Source of the DNA: Athripsodes cinereus | Lineage: Eukaryota > Arthropoda > Insecta > Trichoptera > Leptoceridae | Direction of reading: 5' to 3' | DNA length: 64,000 bases | Assembly (NCBI GenBank): GCA_947579605.1 | Contig: OX388321.1 | Location: forward strand, 14,189,614 to 14,253,613 | Shown: positions 19,634 through 28,404 of the stretch, piece after piece | Layout of the letters: every line of letters starts with the position of its first letter | Position numbering within the stretch: the first letter of the stretch is position 1 | Notes under the pieces: model-generated | The model's database searches: none | What the model was told of the DNA's origin: nothing | What the model saw: only the letters and a program-made list of their open reading frames with translations | Made by a program: the position numbers and the translations under genes

Positions 19634-20403
19634 TATTACATTATCAAATCAAAATATGTATAAAGTAAAAAACAAAATATACCATTGCCGAACACTAAGC
19701 AAATTCGCACTTGCCACCGTAGAATAAAAAGTATGCTAAAGCACTTACAACTGCAAACGTACAAAGCACAGATTATATATTATTGACTATTGTACAAAGC
19801 GAAAATTTCAATATTTTTGACATTTTAGAACCAGAAATTTAGCCATTTGTCTTGGCTGGGCATCGTTCAGGCAGTCGTCGAGTGATCACTCGACGATGCT
19901 CGAGCCGTTCACGAAGTCGGAGCGAGTCACCCGACGACTCGGCACTGTCGCGTTCAGGCATGTCGTCGGGTGACAACCGAACAACCGAAATCATAGCAAG
20001 GTGATTATCGCTCTGACAGTTACCTTGACGGCGGTTGTCAAAACAATTGCGAAGTTAATCGTAATTATGGTGTATTCTTGTTGTAGACAATTTTTCAAAA
20101 TAGAAAATCATATTTTATTAGTTCAAGAAGTGACATGGAAGAGAAATTAAAATAGTAAGTGCAGATTTTAGTGAGTATTTTATTTTTTAATAATGTTTAA
20201 ATATGCATTATCCTAAAACCATTCCTAAATCAAAGCCAATTCAACTATTCAAATTAAAAACGTAATCAAGTACAAAGCACGACACACTACCGCGAATGAA
20301 TTTTACGAAAATGGCGCCATTACGATGAGATTTGGGTCATAAAAACGCTCAAAGTTGTTCACGATTATCCGGGGTGACATTCGCCACTCACTGCAACTTC
20401 ATG
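19634..20403. promoter_or_regulatory. HTATSF1 upstream region with CpG-rich palindrome
   Basis: The probable promoter side of HTATSF1. It contains a perfect 22 bp palindrome TCGTCGAGTGATCACTCGAC(GA) at 19875-19896 and repeated CGTCGGGTGA/CACCCGACGA words over 19860-19990, GC-richer than the surroundings. No TATA box can be assigned with confidence. Confidence 0.4.
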
Positions 20404-20480
20404 TTCGTCGGTAGCCTGGAGGTAGAGTCTCGGCCTCGTGAACAAGGGATCCGTGGTTCGATACCAGGTACCGGCAAACT
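20404..20480 (+). mobile_element. tRNA-like head of a SINE-B relative
   Basis: GTAGCCTGGAGGTAGAG (A-box-like) and GTGGTTCGATACCAGG (B-box-like), as in SINE-B at 7226, but without the SINE-B body. No acceptor stem, so not a tRNA gene. Confidence 0.6.
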
Positions 20481-21589
20481 CCCCTATTTTTGGAAAAAAA
20501 ATATTATAAAAAAACGATTAGTCCTATTTAAAAACGTTCTAAGAACAGCATGTTTAAAAAAAATCAACACACATTTTGGCATAATTTTCAGTAATAATAC
20601 CTTCAAAACATCCAAATTATGTGTCGCTTAATACAATTTGGCTTTTATCCGGAGTCAGGAAAAATGATTCAACCACCAACGGCATAAAACATTAATGAAG
20701 GGAAAAACGTTTTAAGCGACATCGCTGTAATTAATTAGTGGAAGGAATAACGATTTATCTGACATTGACCAAAGATAATTGAAATAGGCTATTTGTTTTA
20801 ACTACAAGCTGAAAGATAAACGGAAACAGGAACAGTGACTTAAGCAACAATAACATTCTTAATTAATTGTTTTACATCCTCCTCCTGAAAGGATTTTATA
20901 AAACTAGGTAGTTGATACAAAATAATTTTTGTAGTAATGCTAAGTGAATCTTGGGTTTAAAAGAAAACATAAAAACATTAATTATGATATTTTTTATTAA
21001 ACAAGTAAAAGAATTGTTGTCAATAATATTTATTGTTACAATGAAAAATCTGGAAAAATATTATAATAGCTAATAAAACAATGCACTGGTATAATTATTA
21101 AAACAAACATAATCTTATCGAAAAAACAAAAACCAAAAAATAGATAAATAGAGATGAAATTATTATTTGTCTCAAATAACATGTCTTCAAAAATAAAAAT
21201 GAGACGAAAAAGTTGAAACGACCATCATTATCAATATTACAAAATAGAAAATTGGTTGAACAGTCAAAAGTTGGTACAAACGGTTGCAGCGAAAACGGTT
21301 CATGCGACATGCACTACTTTTTTAAATATCGGCTAAATGTATGAAGCGACAATGCAGAGAAATAGCAGAAGAGGGCAAAACGGTTTAAGGTACTTTTTAT
21401 GACAATTTGCACACACGGAAAAAAGCTTTAACTACCATCTATCTGCAAATTGGAAGAAAGAAAAATAGCTTATGCTCCAATAGTCTGTATTAATCAGTAT
21501 TAATGAATGGTTTAAGTGAAGTGTTTAAATCAAGTGACAAATTTGATGTCAGATCATACATCATGTTTGAGAAATTAGACCTATTTTTT
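20481..21589. other. Non-coding; nothing identified
   Basis: AT-rich sequence with no recognisable gene, RNA or element; ends in a short T run (about 21584-21596). Confidence 0.45.
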
Positions 21590-21621
21590 TTTTTTGTTCA
21601 AGCGCCAAAAAAGTACTCCGA

Positions 21622-22167
21622 TTGACTCGAAACCTAGACCAATCGACGCAGAAAAATTTGCCTGTCTGTCCTAAAGTCTATATAGGCAAAACTAACCGCC
21701 GCACATCTGCTCGAGTGGCCGAACACAGAGTAGATGTGAAGGGTAAAAAAACATCTTCTACCCTAGCGATGCATAGTATGACTGAAGGACACTGTATCGA
21801 CTTCGATTCAGCTCGAACAATCGCCAAACTCAACAACGAGTCTTCGCGCGTATACCGCGAGGCGATTGAGATACACAAACGGGACCACAGTATGAATTCA
21901 CGTGATGACAGTAAGCGATTACCGTTCGCCTGGCAAACGGTAATCGAAAAAACGCATCACTCATCTTCACGCTCGATCGCTCCCTCTCGCACAGCCGTCA
22001 ACCATACACCACCGATCGACGTCACTCAAACACCCCCGAACGCAACGACCCACACCCGTACTCGACATGCTAACATAGCCACTCCCCAGCCTGCGCGACG
22101 TAGTACCCGCCTCGCTGCACGCTCTCTCATCACACCGACCGTTTCACGCTGCGGCCGTGAATCGTAG
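21622..22167 (+). pseudogene. Penelope-like GIY-YIG endonuclease fragment
   Basis: The frame is open for 181 codons from the truncation but has no ATG at the left edge (first codon TTG), so it is a fragment. Residues 18-23 read KVYIGK, the YIG half of GIY-YIG; the GIY strand is lost. Conserved positions follow: the Arg of the TSARVAEHR segment, SSTLAMHSMTEGHCIDF with the expected His, and the catalytic-type Glu in YREAIEIHKR. The C-terminal third is Pro/Thr/Arg-rich and unassigned. In these elements the domain nicks target DNA for priming; without RT this copy cannot move itself. An identical copy exists in unit 2. Confidence 0.7.
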
Positions 22168-22271
22168 TAGGTGTACGTCGACAAAATCTCCGTTCTCCCT
22201 TGCTCATCGATGCCTGCTGCCTTCACGACACCCGCGCCGCCGAAGCCTGCCACCGCCCCTCTACGCCCCAG

Positions 22272-22303
22272 CTGATGTCAGGTTGAATCCTGCACGAAAC
22301 GTC
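22272..22303 (+). ncRNA. Hammerhead-ribozyme-like core (Penelope-associated)
   Basis: CTGATG (22272-22277), a stem CAGG/CCTG with TTGAAT loop, then CGAAAC (22295-22300) followed directly by GTC (22301-22303). Penelope-like elements are known to carry minimal hammerheads. Here the base after CTGATG is T instead of A and the first stem II pair is mismatched, so cleavage is doubtful. Confidence 0.45.
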
Positions 22304-22408
22304 GGGCAGAAGCCAACGGTCTTTCTCAAGACCAACTACAAAAGCCTTTCTCAAGGCTACTGTACGTAGAGTACCCAAAAGCGATAATTCTATATGAATA
22401 TATATGTA

Positions 22409-22482
22409 TATATGTGAGATGTAACACGATAGGTATGATTTTAACATGAAGCTAAGCATCACTTGCAGAGTAGAGAGAAAGT
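22409..22482. repeat. 74 bp direct repeat, left copy
   Basis: TATATGTGAGATGTAACACG ... GAGAGAAAGT, repeated exactly at 22965-23038. The pair brackets a tRNA-derived SINE on the minus strand. Confidence 0.85.
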
Positions 22483-22735
22483 ATTAGGTGTCCCGACGCT
22501 TACGAATCGGCTCTGGCTGGCTTAAGCGCTTTACACCATGGTAACGTTCACCCATTCCACCTTTTCTCTCTTATGCTTCTTTCATATACTCCTTTCAGAG
22601 CGGGTGACTGCACTCATCGCTGAAAAGCGACTTCGTCCAGCCAACCGCACCTACTAGGAATCGAACCCGGTACCCCTGTGTTACGAGTCAAGCACTCTAA
22701 CCGCTAGGCCACCGAGGTATGCGGGTAGGTCGAAA
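22483..22735 (-). mobile_element. SINE-C with tRNA-Thr-like head
   Basis: On the minus strand: CTCGGTGGCCTAGCGGTTAG (A box), an anticodon-loop-like TGACTCGTAAC (CGT, Thr-like) and GGGTTCGATTCC (B box). A GC-richer body continues leftward to about 22483. The tRNA-like part lacks a paired acceptor stem, so it is a SINE and not a functional tRNA. Confidence 0.65.
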
Positions 22736-22964
22736 GTATGTAGGTATTATTACTATGACAATCAGCCTATGATTTCATCGACACCTATCGAATATTGTTT
22801 GCAACTTTTTAGCTATTGTTCATCATTGGATCCAACCTAATGACCTTTGAACTCGCTACACTTAGACTGTAATGTCGTATGTGTGTTGCTGTTACCAGTG
22901 AATTTATAATGCGAATGCTTTGATTTTCGTATTAAACTGGTTATTTGCACTTACGTATGTGAAT

Positions 22965-23038
22965 TATATGTGAGATGTAACACGATAGGTATGATTTTAA
23001 CATGAAGCTAAGCATCACTTGCAGAGTAGAGAGAAAGT
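22965..23038. repeat. 74 bp direct repeat, right copy
   Basis: Exact copy of 22409-22482. The unrelated sequence between SINE-C and this repeat (22736-22964) shows no gene. Confidence 0.85.
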
Positions 23039-23058
23039 TTCTGTATTTTTTATATATA

Positions 23059-23363
23059 TGTAAGAAAGTGCCTAGGTACTTACCTTGGTTATTATTTTGT
23101 TAGATTAGTTTTATTTTAAAATAAGTACCTAGGCACTTCCCTTAGTAGTAAGAATATTTTGAATTTGTTCCATTTTGATTGTTTTGTTTAAAATTGAGAT
23201 TTGATATGAAGAGAGGAATTTTTGACAGAATGTAAGAAAAGATAGATATAATTAACATAATTTGTCGTTTCTTTAGTTTACAATGAAACCAAATTATGTT
23301 TAATAATAATAAATCAATTAATATCAAGTGATTGTGTTAGTGATTTTCCATACTCCCATTATA
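23059..23363 (+). repeat. 5' LTR
   Basis: Starts TGTAAGAAAGTGCC and ends CCCATTATA. It contains a 17 bp perfect inverted repeat near its start (23066-23082 and 23122-23138, core GTGCCTAGGTAC) and the 12-mer AATTTGTCGTTT (23259-23270). If that 12-mer is the RNA 5' end, U3 is about 200 bp and R plus U5 about 105 bp. Confidence 0.92.
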
Positions 23364-23375
23364 AAACGACAAATT
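23364..23375 (+). promoter_or_regulatory. Primer-binding site complementary to the element's own LTR
   Basis: AAACGACAAATT begins at the first base after the LTR and is the exact reverse complement of AATTTGTCGTTT in the LTR (23259-23270; 27743-27754 in the 3' LTR). No TGG-starting tRNA-type site follows the LTR, except a TGG that overlaps the gag ATG. Confidence 0.7.
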
Positions 23376-23384
23376 TGATAAAAA

Positions 23385-24452
23385 ATGGAAAGAAAATTGA
23401 AGTTTTTCTTCAGGTATGTGGAGTCGGCGGATAAAGGAACAAATGTGGTTATGATAAACTCAATCTGTACAAAAGACAATGTGAAATATATTTTTTCAGA
23501 AGATGATAAATTTGCTAGTAAACATCTTGCATTAATAAAAACAAAAAGCTATAAAAGAATAAAAGAAAGTTTTAAGAAAATAGGGGAAGAAAGAGTGATT
23601 TGGATTACATGCACAGAGGAAATGGAGAAAATTTATTTCGATCAAGACGATAATATAATGTTTAATAATATATATCTGGAACGCATTGTGGAAAGAAATT
23701 TAATAAAATCCACACCGAAAAGAGAAAATGAACCTAATTTAAAAAACATAGCAGAGAGATTTATGATTGAAAATTTTTTTTTTAAACACCCGAATGCAAA
23801 ACAATGGCTCGATACATTTGAAAAAGAGTGCAGAAGATTAGAGATAGAGGAAGACAATGCGATAATTGAAGTGCTGAGATTATTTTTGGATAGACCGTGT
23901 TCGGAGTGGTACTCAGCAACATTGATGACATTAACCGTGGAGGCTGGATGGTCAGATTGGAAACAAAACTTCTTAGAATCATTTGCAGACAAAGGGTGGG
24001 ATGGCGGAATCTATGCTATATCATTCAGGTATAAGGAAGGATCATTGATGGAGTATGTTATGCGAAAGCAGAGGCTACTAATTGACATGGATAAAAATAT
24101 TAGTTCAAAAACACTTGTGATGCTAATAGCTGCAGGATTGCCTGAATTTATTAGAAGTAAAATCGACAGAGAAAAATGTGAAAATCCAACCGAACTACTG
24201 CATGAAGTTAGAAAATGTGAAAATATAGTGAGTAAAAATATTTTTTATAAAAAAAAAGAGAAAAGGCAGGACAATAAGAAAAAAATCGAAGAGAAGAGAC
24301 CATGTGAAACATGTGAAAAGTTAAACAAAGGTAATAGATATCATACAGAGGACTTATGTTGGTATAAAAAGAAAAATGAAAATGAAGCAAAAGTAATTGG
24401 ACACAACTCAATCATAGAAGTAGAACTAAACACAGAACAAAAAAACGAGTAA
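23385..24452 (+). CDS. gag: Gag polyprotein of the LTR element (355 aa)
   Basis: Structural protein of the particle. The ATG lies only 21 nt after the LTR, right behind the putative primer site; earlier ATGs in the LTR give only tiny frames. The central part (about residues 120-290, including KQWLDTFEKECRRL and SEWYSATL) looks like a retrotransposon capsid. A zinc knuckle with unusual spacing follows: C307-x2-C310-x9-H320-x4-C325, inside a Lys-rich tail that should bind RNA. The frame ends in CAA AAA AAC GAG TAA, so the stop lies two codons after the frameshift site. The usual retroviral knuckle is C-x2-C-x4-H-x4-C, so the extended loop is a family trait or oddity. Confidence 0.9.
   Translation: MERKLKFFFRYVESADKGTNVVMINSICTKDNVKYIFSEDDKFASKHLALIKTKSYKRIKESFKKIGEERVIWITCTEEMEKIYFDQDDNIMFNNIYLERIVERNLIKSTPKRENEPNLKNIAERFMIENFFFKHPNAKQWLDTFEKECRRLEIEEDNAIIEVLRLFLDRPCSEWYSATLMTLTVEAGWSDWKQNFLESFADKGWDGGIYAISFRYKEGSLMEYVMRKQRLLIDMDKNISSKTLVMLIAAGLPEFIRSKIDREKCENPTELLHEVRKCENIVSKNIFYKKKEKRQDNKKKIEEKRPCETCEKLNKGNRYHTEDLCWYKKKNENEAKVIGHNSIIEVELNTEQKNE
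24440..24446 (+). promoter_or_regulatory. Canonical -1 ribosomal frameshift site A_AAA_AAC
   Basis: The heptamer AAAAAAC is set in the gag frame as A AAA AAC, just before the gag stop. A -1 slip moves ribosomes into the frame that stays open into protease and pol. No obvious pseudoknot was found by eye downstream. Confidence 0.75.
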
Positions 24453-27400
24453 GCACACCATTGATTAAAGTAAAAATATTGTTAGAAGATAAGTTAGAGA
24501 TAAACGGAACATATGATTCAGGCTCACAAATATCTCTAATAAATTCAAAACTACTTAAGATAAAACAAAGTACAAAAGATGTCAATAAAATATTTTTAAA
24601 AACGGTCAATGGTGTGACAGAAACAAAAGGTTTAGTAACTATAAAAGTAAAAATTTTTGAGAAAGAAAAATATATTGATGTATACATTGTAGAAAGAGAT
24701 GATTTCGAAGATTTCATTATTGGTCTAGACATAATAAAGAAATTTATGCTGATTCAGGATGAAAATTTACAAATTTCTCAAAAGGAAAAATTACAAACAG
24801 AAAATAAAATGAATACATTGAATGAAAATAACGAATTAGAAGAAGTTAAGGTCAATTTTAACGAATATGTGAATGAAAATGAATTTAGAATGATTTTAGA
24901 TCACTTAGACAGTGAAAAAAAAGTTAAGATTGAAAATTTGGTAGAAAAATATAATACAGTGTTTGCTAAAAATAAATATGACGTAGGCACTGTTACAGAT
25001 TATGAAGCTAGAATAGACTTACTGGTTGATAAATATTGTAGTAAGAGGCCGTATAAATGCACTATAGAGGATAGAAAAGAAATAGAAAATCAAGTGGAAA
25101 AATTACTAGAAAATAAGTTAATTGAAGAGTCTTACAGCCCGTTCGCAGCACCAGTAACTCTAGCGTTCAAAAAAGATGAAAATAAAAGATCAAGATTGTG
25201 TATAGATTTTCGCGAATTGAACAAAATAGTTATACCACAAGCACAGCCTTTCCCATTAATAGAAGATTTAATAATAAAAACAAGAAACTGTAAGTTCTTC
25301 ACCACACTAGATATAAACTCCGCTTTTTGGTCAATTCCACTACGCATTGAAGATAGACAGAAAACTGGATTTATTACACAAGAGGGACATTTTCAATGGA
25401 CATGTCTACCATTCGGATTGAAAACATCACCAGCAATATTCCAGAGAATTTTATCAAATATCTTAAGAAAGCACAATTTAAAAGAGTTTTCAGAAAATTA
25501 CATAGACGATATTTTAATTTTTTCGGAATCATTCAATGAACACATAGAACATATAGAAAAAGTGATAAAAGCAATTATATATGAAGGTTTCAGACTAAAA
25601 TTTAAAAAATGTACATTTGCAGCAGAGTCAGTGAAATACCTCGGACACATAATAGAACACAATACCGTGAGACCATTGAAAGATAATTTGATTTCGATAC
25701 AAAATTTCCCAACTCCAAAAAACATTAAAAATGTCAGACAGTTTCTTGGGAAAATAAATTTTTATCATGATTATATACCGAAAAGTTCAATATTATTAGA
25801 ACCGTTACACAAACTGTTAAGAAAAAATGAAAAATTTTTATGGTCTGAAGAATGCGAAATATCTTTTACAAAAGTAAAAAAATTATTATGTTCACAACCT
25901 GTATTGGAAATTTTTGATAAGGATCTGCCAATAAGAATTTACACAGATGCAGCAATAGAAGGCATTGGTGCTGTATTTAAACAAATACAAAATAATGGTC
26001 AAGAAAAACCAGTAGCATATTTTTCAAAGAAATTGAATGATTCACAAAAAAGAAAAAAAGCAATTTATTTGGAATGCCTAGCAATCAAAGAAGCAGTAAA
26101 GTATTGGCAATATTGGTTGATTGGAAGAAAATTCACAGTGTTTACAGATCATAAACCTCTAGAAAACATGAATATTAAAGCTAGAACGGATGAAGAACTT
26201 GGTGAGTTGACTTATTATTTGTCACAATATAATTTTGAAATTAAATATATTCCGGGGAAAAATAACACTGAAGCAGATAGCTTAAGCAGGAATCCGGTAT
26301 TAGAATCAAATGAAAATATGGACGAAGTGCTACAAATAGTTAATCTAATACAAATTATTGATATTCAAACAGATCAAGAACAAAATATAGTATTGCAGAA
26401 AAATAAAAATAAATTAATAAAAAAGGATGGAGTGTTCTATAAAAAAAATAGAAATAAAGAAAAGATAATTCTATCTGAAGAGTTCAGCTTAAAGTTAATT
26501 AAAGAAATACATTATGAATGGTGCCATATAGGAATTAAACAAATGATGAATAAGATATGCAGTTATTATACAGCCAAAAATATGATTTCAAATATTAAAA
26601 AAATTTGTAAAAGTTGTGAAATATGTGTTAAGAACAAATCAAGAGGTCAAGGAAAATATGGTCTGATGTCACAATTAGGTCCAGCAAAAAAACCATTCGA
26701 AATTATGTCCATTGACACCATTGGAGGCTTTGGAGGACAAAGATCAACAAAAAAATACCTCCATCTGCTTGTAGACCATTTTACAAGATACGCATTCATT
26801 TCAACTTCAAAAACACAGAGTGCAACTGACTTCATCAAATTAGTTAACAACGTATTAGAAACGGACAAAATTGGAATAATACTTGCAGATCAATATCCGG
26901 GAATAAACTCAAGAGATTTTAAGGAATTTCTAATAGAGAATGACGTTAAACTAATTTTTACGGCTATTGATGCGCCATTCTCAAATGGTCTGAACGAGAG
27001 GCTAAATCAGACTATAGTTAATAAGACGAGATGTAAGATCAATGAGAAAGAAGAAAAAAGAGCTTGGACAACAATCGCTAGAGAATGTATCGAAAAGTAC
27101 AATGAAACTGAGCATACGGTGACTGGATTTACACCTAAGTATTTACTAGATGGCACAGATACCAGTATTTTACCAGAAAATATGAAAATAAGAAACAATA
27201 AAGAAGATTGGATAAAAAACAAAGAAATAGCTCTTGAAAGAACAAGAAAATCACACGAATATAACAAGAAAATATTTGACAGGAATAGAATAAACTACAG
27301 ATTAAACACAGGAGATCTAGTTTATATAGAAAATGGCAACAAGTTAAACAGAAAAAAATTAGATGAATTGAGAATTGGACCTTATGAAATAATAGAAAAG

Positions 27401-27508
27401 ATATCAGATTCGATATATAAAATAAAAACAGGAAAACGAAAACAAGAAAATGAACTATACCACGTAACAAAATTACTTCCAGTATCAATTAATAGAGATG
27501 ATGACTGA
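24446..27508 (+). CDS. pol: Pol polyprotein: protease, RT, RNase H, integrase
   Basis: Expressed by -1 frameshift from gag; no ATG starts the frame. Residues below count from the TTG codon at 24461. Protease active site DSG at 19-21. RT core with YIDD at 347-350 and FGLKTSPAIFQR upstream. RNase H with TDAA (catalytic-type Asp at 496). Integrase zinc-binding H684-x4-H689-x29-C719-x2-C722 and catalytic triad D752, D810, E846, i.e. the D,D-35-E spacing. A C-terminal GPY/F-type module follows (IGPYEII, GPY at 973-975). Domain order PR-RT-RH-IN places it in Ty3/gypsy. No stop or frameshift breaks it, so it may be active. The 2 nt difference of frame from gag equals a -1 shift. Confidence 0.93.
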   Translation, partial: RVSTPLIKVKILLEDKLEINGTYDSGSQISLINSKLLKIKQSTKDVNKIFLKTVNGVTETKGLVTIKVKIFEKEKYIDVYIVERDDFEDFIIGLDIIKKFMLIQDENLQISQKEKLQTENKMNTLNENNELEEVKVNFNEYVNENEFRMILDHLDSEKKVKIENLVEKYNTVFAKNKYDVGTVTDYEARIDLLVDKYCSKRPYKCTIEDRKEIENQVEKLLENKLIEESYSPFAAPVTLAFKKDENKRSRLCIDFRELNKIVIPQAQPFPLIEDLIIKTRNCKFFTTLDINSAFWSIPLRIEDRQKTGFITQEGHFQWTCLPFGLKTSPAIFQRILSNILRKHNLKEFSENYIDDILIFSESFNEHIEHIEKVIKAIIYEGFRLKFKKCTFAAESVKYLGHIIEHNTVRPLKDNLISIQNFPTPKNIKNVRQFLGKINFYHDYIPKSSILLEPLHKLLRKNEKFLWSEECEISFTKVKKLLCSQPVLEIFDKDLPIRIYTDAAIEGIGAVFKQIQNNGQEKPVAYFSKKLNDSQKRKKAIYLECLAIKEAVKYWQYWLIGRKFTVFTDHKPLENMNIKARTDEELGELTYYLSQYNFEIKYIPGKNNTEADSLSRNPVLESNENMDEVLQIVNLIQIIDIQTDQEQNIVLQKNKNKLIKKDGVFYKKNRNKEKIILSEEFSLKLIKEIHYEWCHIGIKQMMNKICSYYTAKNMISNIKKICKSCEICVKNKSRGQGKYGLMSQLGPAKKPFEIMSIDTIGGFGGQRSTKKYLHLLVDHFTRYAFISTSKTQSATDFIKLVNNVLETDKIGIILADQYPGINSRDFKEFLIENDVKLIFTAIDAPFSNGLNERLNQTIVNKTRCKINEKEEKRAWTTIARECIEKYNETEHTVTGFTPKYLLDGTDTSILPENMKIRNNKEDWIKNKEIALERTRKSHEYNKKIFDRNRINYRLNTGDLVYIENGNKLNRKKLDELRIGPYEIIEKISDSIYKIKTGKRKQENELYHVTKLLPVSINRDDD

Positions 27509-27529
27509 AAATTGTAAGAATTTTCACCC

Positions 27530-27542
27530 AGGGATGGGGAGA
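27530..27542 (+). promoter_or_regulatory. Polypurine tract
   Basis: AGGGATGGGGAGA directly abuts the 3' LTR; it is the likely plus-strand primer, purine-rich with one T. Confidence 0.7.
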
Positions 27543-27847
27543 TGTAAGAAAGTGCCTAGGTACTTACCTTGGTTATTATTTTGTTAGATTAGTTTTATTT
27601 TAAAATAAGTACCTAGGCACTTCCCTTAGTAGTAAGAATATTTTGAATTTGTTCCATTTTGATTGTTTTGTTTAAAATTGAGATTTGATATGAAGAGAGG
27701 AATTTTTGACAGAATGTAAGAAAAGATAGATATAATTAACATAATTTGTCGTTTCTTTAGTTTACAATGAAACCAAATTATGTTTAATAATAATAAATCA
27801 ATTAATATCAAGTGATTGTGTTAGTGATTTTCCATACTCCCATTATA
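27543..27847 (+). repeat. 3' LTR
   Basis: Offset 4484 from the 5' LTR, and I saw no difference between the two. It is followed by (TA)n, consistent with a TATATA target duplication. Confidence 0.92.
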
Positions 27848-28204
27848 TATATATATATATATAATGTGACATTTACATTTCGTAATCGGTCACAGACCTA
27901 TTAAACTTTATAAGTGATAATTAAATATATTTGTAAATGTGTCAATAGATTAAACAAATAAAAATACATAGTGGTAAACTCGTTATTCAATCTTGTCGTG
28001 CAATTATCACATTGTAAATGTCAGAAAAATTAAAAAAAAAGAAGAAATTTTCGATTTTTGAATCATACTTTATAACATACATTTCAAATTAGCTACACAC
28101 TTTACGTATATAATAGACACGCATAGTGTGACTCCGTTCGTTTTATCACTCGTATTATGTAAAAAGATCGATTTCCATAAAATTAACCACATTAAAGTTT
28201 CATA
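27848..28204. other. Non-coding contig end before the gap
   Basis: (TA)n then AT-rich sequence up to the assembly gap; no gene seen. Confidence 0.5.
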
Positions 28205-28404
28205 NNNNNNNNNNNNNNNNNNNNNNNNNNNNNNNNNNNNNNNNNNNNNNNNNNNNNNNNNNNNNNNNNNNNNNNNNNNNNNNNNNNNNNNNNNNNNNNN
28301 NNNNNNNNNNNNNNNNNNNNNNNNNNNNNNNNNNNNNNNNNNNNNNNNNNNNNNNNNNNNNNNNNNNNNNNNNNNNNNNNNNNNNNNNNNNNNNNNNNNN
28401 NNNN
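28205..28404. other. Assembly gap (200 N)
   Basis: Exactly 200 N, a typical arbitrary scaffold gap, so its true length is unknown. It truncates the KRR1 gene. Confidence 0.99.

Larger units (their letters stand above)
21590..22400 (+). mobile_element. Penelope-like element, 5'-truncated 3' end
   Basis: GC-rich segment that differs sharply in base composition from its surroundings. It contains the GIY-YIG endonuclease end of a Penelope-like ORF (21622-22167) and, downstream, a hammerhead-like core (22272-22303) as expected for these elements' terminal regions. The reverse transcriptase part is missing. Confidence 0.7.
23059..27847 (+). mobile_element. Intact Ty3/gypsy LTR retrotransposon, putatively self-priming
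   Basis: Two 305 bp LTRs (23059-23363, 27543-27847) look identical by eye, and both sides are flanked by TATATA. Between them: a 12 nt putative self-primer site, gag, a -1 frameshift site, pol with protease, RT, RNase H and integrase, and a purine-rich tract just before the 3' LTR. Only 34 nt separate the pol stop from the 3' LTR, so there is no env. All frames are open. The same insertion at the same site begins in unit 2 at 63666, so it predates the duplication. Confidence 0.93.

Noticed and set aside
20332..20631. 99-codon frame
   Set aside because: Crosses the tRNA-like SINE head; no protein family, and the rest is AT-rich.
22650..22720. tRNA-Thr gene on the minus strand
   Set aside because: The anticodon loop and boxes look right, but the two ends do not pair and a SINE body is attached.
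23386..23403. Conventional tRNA primer site beginning TGG
   Set aside because: The only TGG near the LTR overlaps the gag start and lies 22 nt away; a primer site normally starts within a few nt of the LTR.
24412..24732. Minus-strand frames across gag, pol, sororin and HTATSF1
   Set aside because: Shadow frames of well-supported plus- or minus-strand genes, with low-complexity translations.
27509..27542. Third (env-like) gene in the LTR element
   Set aside because: Only 34 nt lie between the pol stop and the 3' LTR.
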